This document shows positions 52,139 through 59,898 of a stretch of 64,000 bases of DNA, in pieces. The stretch spans positions 1 through 64,000 of the forward strand of contig CAZPUQ010000011.1 in NCBI GenBank assembly GCA_964589785.1. The letters are read 5' to 3'. Position 1 is the stretch's first letter. The number at the start of each line of letters is the position of its first letter. The notes beneath the pieces are model-generated. The model was not told the origin of the DNA. It ran no database searches and was given only the letters and a program-made list of their open reading frames with translations. Both the position numbers and the translations under genes were made by a program. Origin of the DNA: JAGVSR01 sp964589785 (GTDB lineage: Bacteria > Pseudomonadota > Alphaproteobacteria > Rhizobiales > Hyphomicrobiaceae).

Positions 52139-52762
52139 CTAGCGCGCCAGCTCTTTGAGACCGCGGCGGATGAGCTGCGCCGTGTCCGCGGACGTCCCCA
52201 GGTCCTTGACGGCGGCTGCCACCGCCGCCGAGGCCTGGATCGGATTATAGCCGAGATTGCTGAGCGCCGAGATCGCTTCCGCCGCGGCCTGGCCCTCCGC
52301 AGGGCCCGCGCCGGGCGCGGGTCCCTTCGTCCCCGCCGCCACCGCAAGGCCCGCCACCGACAGCGCCGGCGCCTTGTCCTTGAGCTCCGCGACGATGCGC
52401 TGCGCGAGCTTCTTGCCCACGCCCGGCGCCTGCTCGACGGCGGCCCAGTTCTGCAGCGCGATGGCACTCGACAGATCGTTCGGCGACAGCACGCCCAGCA
52501 CGCCGAGCGCCACCTTCGAGCCGACGCCCTGCACCGTCTGCAGCGTGCGGAACCAGCTCCGCTCCACCTCGCTCGTGAAACCGTAGAGCCGGATCGCGTC
52601 CTCGCGCACGTGCGTGTCGATCGTCAGCGTGGCGACCTCGCCGATCTTCAGGTTGCGCAACGTGCGGGCGGAGAGCTGCACCTCGTAGCCGACCCCGTTC
52701 ACATCGATGATGGCGTGGCTTTCGCCGATGGCGTCGACGCTGCCCCTGAGCTTGCCGATCAT
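52139..52762 (-). CDS. ruvA: Holliday junction DNA-binding protein RuvA
   Basis: 207 residues. The N-terminal OB fold (MIGKLRGSVDAIGESHAIID, VREDAIRLYGF), the two helix-hairpin-helix motifs in LQTVQGVGSKVALGVLGVLS and QAPGVGKKLAQRIVAELK, and the C-terminal RuvB-binding domain (ALSNLGYNPIQASAAVAAAV). Its start overlaps the ruvC stop (ATGA). Confidence 0.97.
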   Translation of the reverse strand: MIGKLRGSVDAIGESHAIIDVNGVGYEVQLSARTLRNLKIGEVATLTIDTHVREDAIRLYGFTSEVERSWFRTLQTVQGVGSKVALGVLGVLSPNDLSSAIALQNWAAVEQAPGVGKKLAQRIVAELKDKAPALSVAGLAVAAGTKGPAPGAGPAEGQAAAEAISALSNLGYNPIQASAAVAAAVKDLGTSADTAQLIRRGLKELAR

Positions 52763-53283
52763 CGCGCGCCCTCCCTCGCGACACGGGCGGCGAGCGCGCG
52801 GACGGCGCGATGGCTCGCGTGGCAGATGGCGATGGCGAGCGCGTCCGCCTCGTCCGCGCTGTCAAAGCGCGCGCGCGGCAGCAGGAAGCCGATCATGGCC
52901 GCAATCTGCCGCTTCTCGGCGTGGCCGGCGCCGACGACCGTCTTCTTGATGAGGTTGGGCGGATATTCCGCGACGGGCAGGCCCTTCATCGCCGGCGCCA
53001 GCAGCGCCATGCCCCGCGCCTGGCCAAGCTTCAACGTCGAGCGCGGGTTGTCGTTGACGAAGGTCTCCTCGACCGCGGCCTCCATCGGCCGGTGCGCGGC
53101 GATGACGCCGACGAGACCCTGGTAGAGCTCGGCAAGGCGGTAGGCGAGCGCGTCCCCGCCGTCCGACGTAATGATGCCGGAGGCGATATAGGAGAGCCGG
53201 ACGCCATCGCTTTCGATGATGCCCCAGCCTGTGCGTCTGAGCCCTGGGTCGAGCCCCAGGATGCGAATCGGCGTCCCCGTCAT
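52759..53283 (-). CDS. ruvC: Holliday junction resolvase RuvC
   Basis: 174 residues from the ATG at 53281-53283; an ATG at 53301 is in frame. Endonuclease that cuts the junction. The active site has Asp in ILGLDPGLRRTGWG, Glu in VEETFVNDNPRS, and the pair in DSADEADALAIAICH. Overlaps ruvA. Confidence 0.97.
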   Translation of the reverse strand: MTGTPIRILGLDPGLRRTGWGIIESDGVRLSYIASGIITSDGGDALAYRLAELYQGLVGVIAAHRPMEAAVEETFVNDNPRSTLKLGQARGMALLAPAMKGLPVAEYPPNLIKKTVVGAGHAEKRQIAAMIGFLLPRARFDSADEADALAIAICHASHRAVRALAARVAREGAR

Positions 53284-53314
53284 GGGGCGAACGCATAGCA
53301 CGCCCGGCGATTCG

Positions 53315-53401
53315 GCGCTGTCGCGCTCAGGTCGCCGTGAGCCGCGCTGTCGCGCTCAGGCCGACGTGAGCCGCGCTGCCGCGCTCAGGCCGCCGTGAGC
53401 C
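53315..53401. repeat. Three tandem copies of a 29-bp unit at the end of yebC
   Basis: The sequence around CGCTCAGG recurs with a period of 29 (CGCTCAGG at 53324, 53353 and 53382), each unit running through GCCG..GTGAGCC. Copies differ by 1-2 bases. The last copy includes the yebC stop codon and its last residues, the other two lie between yebC and ruvC. Confidence 0.75.
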
Positions 53402-54134
53402 GCTTCAGGACCTCGTCCGAGATCTCGAAGTTGGCAAAGACGCTCTGAACGTCGTCGTCGTCCTCGAGCGCCGCGATCATCTTCATGATCGACTGCGCGG
53501 CGTCCTCCTCCACGCTCGTCGTCAGCGTCGGACGCCAGACGGGCTTCACCCGCTCCGGCTCGCCGAGCTTCTGCTCGAGGGCGCCAGCGACCGATCCGAG
53601 GCTTTCAAACGGGCAGGTGATGAGGTGGCCGCTCTCGTCCGAGACGACATCGTCCGCGCCGGCCTCGATGGCCGCCTCCAGCACCGCATCGGCCGATCCG
53701 GCCGCGGCCCGATAGGCGATCTCGCCGACGTGGGCGAACATGTGGCTGACCGAGCCCGTCGAGCCCAGATTGCCGCCGTGCTTCGTGAACACCGAGCGCA
53801 CGACGCCGCCGGTGCGGTTGCGGTTGTCGGTCAGCGCCTCGACGATCACGGCCACGCCGCCCGCAGCGTAGCCCTCGTAGCGGACGTTCTCGAAGTTCGC
53901 GAGGTCATTGCCCGCCGCCTTCTTGATCGCCCGCTCGATATTGTCCTTGGGCATGTTCTCCGCGCGCGCTTCCTGGATGGCGAGCCTGAGGCGCGAGTTC
54001 ATGTCGGGATCGGGCGTGCCGGACTTGGCCGCGACCGTGATCTCGCGCGCGAGCTTGGCAAACAGCTTCGCCTTGATGGCGTCCTGTTTGCCCTTGCGGT
54101 GCATGATATTCTTGTATTGCGAGTGGCCGGCCAT
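53385..54134 (-). CDS. yebC: YebC/PmpR-family protein
   Basis: 249 residues. Begins MAGHSQYKNIMHRKGKQDAI, with NMPKDNIERAIKKA and GGVAVIVEALTDNRNRT blocks typical of the family. Members act as transcription regulators or, as shown for some, as ribosome factors for proline-rich stretches. Here it lies upstream of ruvC on the same strand, the usual order. A 29-bp tandem repeat surrounds its stop codon. Confidence 0.95.
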   Translation of the reverse strand: MAGHSQYKNIMHRKGKQDAIKAKLFAKLAREITVAAKSGTPDPDMNSRLRLAIQEARAENMPKDNIERAIKKAAGNDLANFENVRYEGYAAGGVAVIVEALTDNRNRTGGVVRSVFTKHGGNLGSTGSVSHMFAHVGEIAYRAAAGSADAVLEAAIEAGADDVVSDESGHLITCPFESLGSVAGALEQKLGEPERVKPVWRPTLTTSVEEDAAQSIMKMIAALEDDDDVQSVFANFEISDEVLKRLTAA

Positions 54135-54552
54135 GTCGGGGTCCGTATCGGGCGATTCAATGCGCGGTCAGGGAAACGACGCGTTATTGAGCGAGGGGCT
54201 TTGGCGGGTCAAGTCGGTCGCTTCGCCCGAATGCTTGGCCTGTTGCTCGGCGTGTTGCCGGTCCCTCCGGACAATGCCGGGCGACCGGCGTTAACCATTT
54301 GTTAACCTTTTTTGCCCAAAAGTTAATGCCTGAAGGCGATTCCGCCTTCACCCGGGACTGCCGGAGCTGCCCAGCAGGCTGTCCCCCAGACGGGTCCGTT
54401 CGATCCGTGATCCCGATGAGGAGATCCGCTTCTCATCCCGATGCCCGACGCAAGACGTTCTCTCTCTGCCCCACCCCCAGCGGCTCGGCTGGCTCCACAG
54501 GAGCCCCGAGCCGCCCCTCTGTTGGCGGCGCGCAACGGAGCGCCGGCCGATC
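54135..54552. other. 418-bp gap upstream of yebC
   Basis: No gene. It holds a candidate CtrA box (54291-54305), a T-run and an AT-rich stretch around 54306-54330. The rest shows nothing I can name. The ORFs in it are frame shadows. Confidence 0.5.
54291..54305 (-). promoter_or_regulatory. CtrA-type box TTAAC-N6-TTAAC
   Basis: TTAACCATTTGTTAAC at 54291-54306 is a full match to the CtrA consensus TTAA-N7-TTAA with both following C bases. It is 157 bp upstream of the yebC start. The adjacent T-run (CCTTTTTTG) could also make a terminator for the phosphoesterase gene, but no strong stem is present. Confidence 0.55.
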
Positions 54553-55377
54553 TCAGAGGTCCCACGGCAGCGGGGCGGACGGCTGCAGCACGCCACCGAT
54601 CCGCACGCCGCGCGCCCACACGCCGAGCCCCGTCTTGTCGTCGATCTCGACTGCCAGCCCGCTGAGCGTGGCCGGGCCTGTCGCCGGTTCGAAGCGCTCG
54701 CGCGCAATCCGCGTCAGGAAGCGGTTCAGCGGCTCCTCGCCATCCATGCCGAGCACCGAGTTGTAGTCCCCCGTCATGCCGGCGTCCGACATGTAGGCCG
54801 TGCCGCCCGGCAGGACGCGCTCGTCCGACGTCGGCGCGTGCGTGTGCGTACCGACGACCACGCTCGCCCGGCCATCGACGAACAGACCCAGCGCCTGCTT
54901 CTCGCTCGTCGCCTCGGCGTGGAAGTCGATCAGCACCGCATCGGCACCCTGCTTCAGCGGACAGGCGGCAAGCTCGCCGTCGACAGCGCGGAACGGGCAA
55001 TCGAGCTCGGTCATGAACACGCGCCCCATGGCATTGATGACGAGGACGTCGGCACCGTTCCTCAGCCGCACGAGCGCGGCGCCGCGGCCCGGCGTGCCCT
55101 TCGGGAAGTTGAGGGGCCTGACGAGGCGCGGCTGGCGATTGATGAAGACGAGCGCCTCCTTCTGATCGAAGGCATGATTGCCGAGCGTGACTGCGTCGGC
55201 GCCCGCGTCGACGAGGTCCTCCAGGATGCTCTCGGTGATGCCGAAGCCGCCGGCGGCGTTCTCGGCGTTGATGACGACGCAGTCGAGTTCCCAGCGCGCG
55301 CGCAGGCCCGGCAGATGCTCGGCGACCGCCCTCCGGCCGGCCCGCCCGACGATGTCGCCGATGAAAAGAAGACGCAT
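54553..55377 (-). CDS. YmdB-like metallophosphoesterase (TIGR00282 family)
   Basis: 274 residues. Dinuclear metal site motifs: LFIGDIVGRAGRR, VINAENAAGGFG, TLGNHAFDQKE, IDFHAEATSEKQA and VVVGTHTHAPTSDERVLPGGTAYMSDAGMTG. Close to Bacillus YmdB, a cAMP phosphodiesterase-like protein that influences development. The gene begins directly after the 5-formyltetrahydrofolate cyclo-ligase stop (about 0 bp) on the same strand. Confidence 0.93.
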   Translation of the reverse strand: MRLLFIGDIVGRAGRRAVAEHLPGLRARWELDCVVINAENAAGGFGITESILEDLVDAGADAVTLGNHAFDQKEALVFINRQPRLVRPLNFPKGTPGRGAALVRLRNGADVLVINAMGRVFMTELDCPFRAVDGELAACPLKQGADAVLIDFHAEATSEKQALGLFVDGRASVVVGTHTHAPTSDERVLPGGTAYMSDAGMTGDYNSVLGMDGEEPLNRFLTRIARERFEPATGPATLSGLAVEIDDKTGLGVWARGVRIGGVLQPSAPLPWDL

Positions 55378-56031
55378 TCAGGTCCCGCAGCGCAGTGGCC
55401 CCGACGGCGTCAGAACCCAATCCAGGCGTTCGTCATAGTCGGCGTGAGGCACCGCGTCGACCCTCTGCTCGTCCATCGCCAGTCCAATGGCCACGACGGG
55501 CTTGAGGCTCCTCAGACGCGCCAGCGTCCGGTCGTAGAACCCCCCGCCATAGCCCAGCCGATAGCCGTTCGCGTCGAAGGCCAGCAGCGGGCTCAGGAGG
55601 ACGTCGGGCTCGACTTGAGGCGCTGAGGAGAGCGGCTCGCGAATGCCCCACATGACCTCCTCCAGCCGGTCGCCGGGCTGCCAGGCCCTGAACAGCAACG
55701 GCTGCCCCTTCGCCTCCATAACCGGCAAGCAGAGCCGGTAGCCCTCCCCGGCCAGGCGCAGCATGAGCGGAGCGGGATCGAGTTCCTCGCCGATGGGCAG
55801 AAAGCCCGAGACTGAGGCCGGCCGGGCGACGCCGGCGAACGCGATCCCGTGGGCGGCGATCCGGCTCGCCGCGCCCGCCCCGTGGCGGGCTGCGGCCTCG
55901 GCACGGATCTGCTTCATCGTGGCGCGGAGGCTCTTCTTTTCCGTCCTGATCTCGTCGGAAAGGCGCGCGCTCGGCAACGGTTCAGGTCCTCGAGATGCTC
56001 GTGTCGGTGTCGGCTCAAGGGAAGAAATCAA
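55378..56031 (-). CDS. 5-formyltetrahydrofolate cyclo-ligase
   Basis: 217 residues. Converts 5-formyl-THF to methenyl-THF with ATP. The family pattern is present: KKSLRATMKQIRAEAAARHG, SGFLPIGEELDP, GIREPLSS, LSPLLAFDANGYRLGYGGGFYDRTL, VAIGLAMDEQRVDAVPHADYDE. The gene follows the 6S RNA, the arrangement (ssrS-ygfA) typical of proteobacteria. Confidence 0.93.
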   Translation of the reverse strand: MISSLEPTPTRASRGPEPLPSARLSDEIRTEKKSLRATMKQIRAEAAARHGAGAASRIAAHGIAFAGVARPASVSGFLPIGEELDPAPLMLRLAGEGYRLCLPVMEAKGQPLLFRAWQPGDRLEEVMWGIREPLSSAPQVEPDVLLSPLLAFDANGYRLGYGGGFYDRTLARLRSLKPVVAIGLAMDEQRVDAVPHADYDERLDWVLTPSGPLRCGT

Positions 56032-56061
56032 GTGCCGCGGTGGCCGTTGGAACGGTCGATC

Positions 56062-56215
56062 TCGCCGGGTCCCTACAAAAGTAAGGTGGGCGCCATGTGT
56101 CCGGAACCACGGCTCCGGACAGGGACAGCTCCCTGGCAGATCTTATAGGCCCTGGAGATTCATGTGTTCCTGACGAACCCCGCAGCGCCGCCACTGTAGG
56201 CCGGGCGCCCCGAGA
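56062..56215 (-). ncRNA. ssrS: 6S RNA
   Basis: On the minus strand the 5' part has CCTACA followed by GTGGCGGCGCTGCGGGG and TTCGTCAGGAACACATG; the 3' part has GCGCCCACC then TTTTGTAGGGACC. The CCTACA (56195-56200) pairs with TGTAGG (56072-56077), and GTGG pairs with CCAC, making the closing stem of a long bulged hairpin. The TTCGTCAGG bubble region is characteristic of alphaproteobacterial 6S RNA. The exact ends are estimates. Binds and inhibits sigma-70 RNA polymerase in stationary phase. Confidence 0.82.
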
Positions 56216-56342
56216 AATCGAGCCCTGCGGCGGAGCTTATCCGCACGGGAGGGTGGGTGGGCCATGTGATGGCTCGCCACACCGTCGGCGCGCGACCTAA
56301 TCATCCGCGGCTGTGCAGACGAGAGACCGCTTGGCCCCTAAC

Positions 56343-56600
56343 TCACATCCGCTTCTCGAGCGCGGTGCCGAGCGAATCGATCAACCAGTCGATCCGGTTG
56401 ACGACGTGCGCCCGCGACGCCTCGAGCGCAGCGATGCGCGCCTCGGCCTCCTCCAGGCTCGCCTTCAGCCGGTCGCGCTCGGCTTCCACCAGAGCAAGGC
56501 GCTGCGCGGCATCGCTCGCCGGCGCTTGAGACGCCGGCTTCGTCTTGCGCGAAACGGCGCGTTTGGCGCCCTCGCGCACGTCTCTGACACGTTGAACCAT
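56343..56600 (-). CDS. Small coiled-coil protein upstream of 6S RNA
   Basis: 85 residues. Basic N-terminus (VREGAKRAVSRKTKPASQAP), then an acidic coiled coil (RLALVEAERDRLKASLEEAEARIAALEASRAHV, written here in parts: AERDRLKASLEEAEARIAAL) and an Ile/Leu-rich end (DWLIDSLGTALEKRM). No named family. In many Rhizobiales a zapA gene lies between this kind of gene and the 6S RNA; none is found in the 127 bp here. Confidence 0.65.
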   Translation of the reverse strand: MVQRVRDVREGAKRAVSRKTKPASQAPASDAAQRLALVEAERDRLKASLEEAEARIAALEASRAHVVNRIDWLIDSLGTALEKRM

Positions 56601-56777
56601 CGGCTAACCCATCGATGTCCACAGGGACGCGGCACACTGAGCCCTCGGCCGCCGTCCTTCCCAAATGCGGGCGTTGACCATAGGTCTTAAGCAAGGTGAG
56701 CGCAACAAACCAGGACGTTGTCTCAACCGCCTGCGTGAACGCGCAAAAGTTGCCTTTGGGCGACTTCCGATGACGCA

Positions 56778-56806
56778 TTGACACGCGGGGGGCCGCTCCA
56801 CTTAAT
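56778..56806 (+). promoter_or_regulatory. Sigma-70-type promoter of gap
   Basis: TTGACA (56778-56783), 17-bp spacer, CTTAAT (56801-56806). It lies 104 bp before the gap start codon and is the best promoter match in the 309-bp region 56601-56909, which otherwise shows no gene. Confidence 0.6.
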
Positions 56807-56909
56807 GCCGCCGGATTCCAAAGCCCGCTACGGCGGACGGCGGCGCGCGGGCGCCTTGCAACGTCAATCCCCTGGTCCCGCCCACTCTTTTTCGCGGAGG
56901 ACGACACAG

Positions 56910-57917
<1,008 letters not shown>

Positions 57918-57928
57918 CATCAACCAGG

Positions 57929-57960
57929 AAGGGCGTCCGAGACGGGCGCCCTTTCGCTTT
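57929..57960 (+). terminator. Terminator-like hairpin between gap and fba
   Basis: AAGGGCG (57929-57935), 11-nt loop, CGCCCTT (57947-57953), then TCGCTTTT. A 7-bp stem with a moderate T-rich tail, 12 bp after the gap stop. Partial termination or mRNA stabilisation is possible, since fba starts 38 bp further on. Confidence 0.6.
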
Positions 57961-57997
57961 TCGATCGACCTGCGACGACGAGCCGACGGAGGCCTCA

Positions 57998-59032
57998 ATG
58001 ACCGAGAGACTGGACGACATCGCCCGCGCCATGGTGGCACCCGGCAAGGGCATCCTCGCTGCCGACGAGAGCTCCGGCACGATCAAGAAGCGCTTCGACA
58101 AGATCGCCCTCGCCTCGACGGAGGACAGCCGCCGCGACTATCGCGAGATGCTGTTCCGCTCGACGGAGGCCATGAAGACCTACGTCTCGGGCGTGATCCT
58201 CTACGACGAGACCATCCGGCAGAAAGCCAAGGACGGCACGCCGCTCGTCGACATCATGAAGGCGGCGGGCGCGATCCCCGGCATCAAGGTCGACACGGGG
58301 GCCAAGGCGCTTGCCGGTCCGACGTCGAAGATCGAGACGGTCACCGAGGGCCTCGACGGTCTGCGCGAGCGGCTCGCCGAGTACCACAAGCTCGGCGCGC
58401 GCTTCGCCAAGTGGCGGGCCGTCATCACGATCGCCGATGGCCTGCCGACGTGGAACTGCGTCAAGGCCAACGCGCACGCGCTCGCCCGCTATGCCGCGCT
58501 CTGCCAGGAGGCGGGCATCGTGCCGATCGTGGAGCCGGAGGTGCTGATGGACGGCGAGCACAGCGCGCACGATATCGACGAATGCTACCGCGTCACGGAA
58601 TGGACGCTGCGCACGGTGTTCCGCGAGCTCTACGACGCACGCGTCAGCCTCGAGGGCATGGTGCTGAAGCCAAACATGGTGATCGCCGGACAGAAGAGCC
58701 CGAGACAGGCGTCCGCCGCCGAGGTCGCCGAGAAGACGGTGAGCTGCCTCAAGGCGACCGTGCCGGCCGCGGTGCCCGGCATCGCATTCCTCTCCGGCGG
58801 CCAGAGCGACGAGGCCGCGACCGAGCACCTCTCGCTCATGAATGCGATGGGCGGCCTGCCGTGGGCATTGACCTTCTCCTACGGCCGGGCGTTGCAGGCG
58901 GCCGCGCTGAAAGCCTGGAACGGAAAGCCGGAGAATGTCGCCGCCGGCCAGCGGGCCTTTACCCACCGCGCCCGCATGAACAGCCTTGCGGCGCTTGGCA
59001 AATGGGACGCCAGACAGGAAAAGGCCGCCTGA
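57998..59032 (+). CDS. fbaB: Fructose-bisphosphate aldolase, class I
   Basis: 344 residues from the ATG at 57998 with GGAGG six bases upstream. Cleaves fructose-1,6-bisphosphate by a Schiff base. The family blocks are GKGILAADESSGTIKKRFD, FAKWRAVITI with the catalytic-region Lys, NAHALARYAALCQEAGIVPI, EPEVLMDGEH, the Schiff-base Lys in GMVLKPNMV and FLSGGQSDEAAT. Class I, eukaryote-like type. Forms a glycolytic pair with gap. Confidence 0.95.
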   Translation: MTERLDDIARAMVAPGKGILAADESSGTIKKRFDKIALASTEDSRRDYREMLFRSTEAMKTYVSGVILYDETIRQKAKDGTPLVDIMKAAGAIPGIKVDTGAKALAGPTSKIETVTEGLDGLRERLAEYHKLGARFAKWRAVITIADGLPTWNCVKANAHALARYAALCQEAGIVPIVEPEVLMDGEHSAHDIDECYRVTEWTLRTVFRELYDARVSLEGMVLKPNMVIAGQKSPRQASAAEVAEKTVSCLKATVPAAVPGIAFLSGGQSDEAATEHLSLMNAMGGLPWALTFSYGRALQAAALKAWNGKPENVAAGQRAFTHRARMNSLAALGKWDARQEKAA

Positions 59033-59110
59033 CCGGCTCCGCGTTCGAAGCGATGAGCGGCCGCTCCGGATCGCGAGCGGCAAGTGAGGACGGCGTCTGC
59101 GACGAGTCTT

Positions 59111-59162
59111 GCGCTGGATCCCGAACGCGTGAGCGCAGCGAGCGCGTTCGGGGATCCAGCGC
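59111..59162. repeat. Large imperfect palindrome after the aldolase gene
   Basis: The left arm GCGCTGGATCCCGAACGCG (59111-59129) is complementary to the right arm at 59143-59162, with one extra G in the right arm and a 13-nt loop. The 19-bp stem lies 79 bp after the aldolase stop and 34 bp before the stop of the convergent small gene. No T-run follows on either side. It may be a bidirectional terminator or a REP-like element. Confidence 0.6.
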
Positions 59163-59195
59163 GAGGGTTGTGCCGCAGGCGCGCGAAACCCGCTT

Positions 59196-59399
59196 TCAGT
59201 CGGACGCGTCGCCGACCGTCAGCCGCGCATCGAGCGCAGCCTCCAGGTCCGCGAGATCCTGCGGCACCGGCATCCCCAGCGCGCGGAACTCGTTGAGCTT
59301 CTCGCGCAGCAGGATCTCCAGTTCGCGCAGATCCGCCGGCTGCTCGTTCATGCGCGTGATGAGGGATGCGATCTCCGCCTCGATCTCCTCGAAGGCCAT
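59196..59399 (-). CDS. Small hypothetical protein
   Basis: 67 residues from the ATG at 59397-59399, preceded by GAGGAG. Acidic helical protein (EEIEAEIASLITRMNEQPAD, then LREKLNEFRALGMPVPQDLA). The frame is open to 60110 upstream but that extension is opposite the cytochrome gene and unlikely. No family recognised. Confidence 0.6.
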   Translation of the reverse strand: MAFEEIEAEIASLITRMNEQPADLRELEILLREKLNEFRALGMPVPQDLADLEAALDARLTVGDASD

Positions 59400-59510
59400 G
59401 GGACGTCTCCTCGGCTCGATGCCAGACTGCCCCGACCGTGACGGCGGCGGAGCGCTTCGACCTTGATCCCCGTCAAGGTTGCGCGCAAGAGGGTCGTGCA
59501 GGAGGGAGCC

Positions 59511-59888
59511 ATGCGCACCCATCGTCCGAACCGTCACGCGATCGCTTCCGGTGTCCTTGCCATCGTCGCGCTCGCCTCCCCTGCGGCCGGCGGCGCCGAC
59601 AGCGGCCCGTCCCAAAAGATCGAGTCGCACGAGATCGCAAAGGGCCGTGAGCTGGCGACGCGCCTGTGCGCGACCTGCCATCTCAATCCCGGACAAGGCG
59701 AAAAGTCGGGGCCGGAAGGGATTCCCGGTTTCTACGCCGTGGCGCGGCGGCCGCAGCAGACGGCGGAAGCCATCGTCTCGTGGCTGCAATCGGTGCCGCC
59801 GATGATGCCGAACCACCATCTGACGCAGGACGAGATGGTGACCCTGTCGCAATTCATCATGTCGCTGCGCGACGAGAAGGCGGAGTAG
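59511..59888 (+). CDS. Small c-type cytochrome
   Basis: 125 residues from the ATG at 59511 with GGAGGGA upstream. Signal peptide about 1-29 (SGVLAIVALASPAAG). The heme motif is CATCH (Cys53, Cys56, His57); the axial Met is probably one of PPMMPNHHLT. Class I cytochrome c of the soluble mono-heme type; the redox partner is not evident from the context. Convergent with the L,D-transpeptidase gene 10 bp downstream. Confidence 0.85.
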   Translation: MRTHRPNRHAIASGVLAIVALASPAAGGADSGPSQKIESHEIAKGRELATRLCATCHLNPGQGEKSGPEGIPGFYAVARRPQQTAEAIVSWLQSVPPMMPNHHLTQDEMVTLSQFIMSLRDEKAE

Positions 59889-59898
59889 CCGCCCCCGC

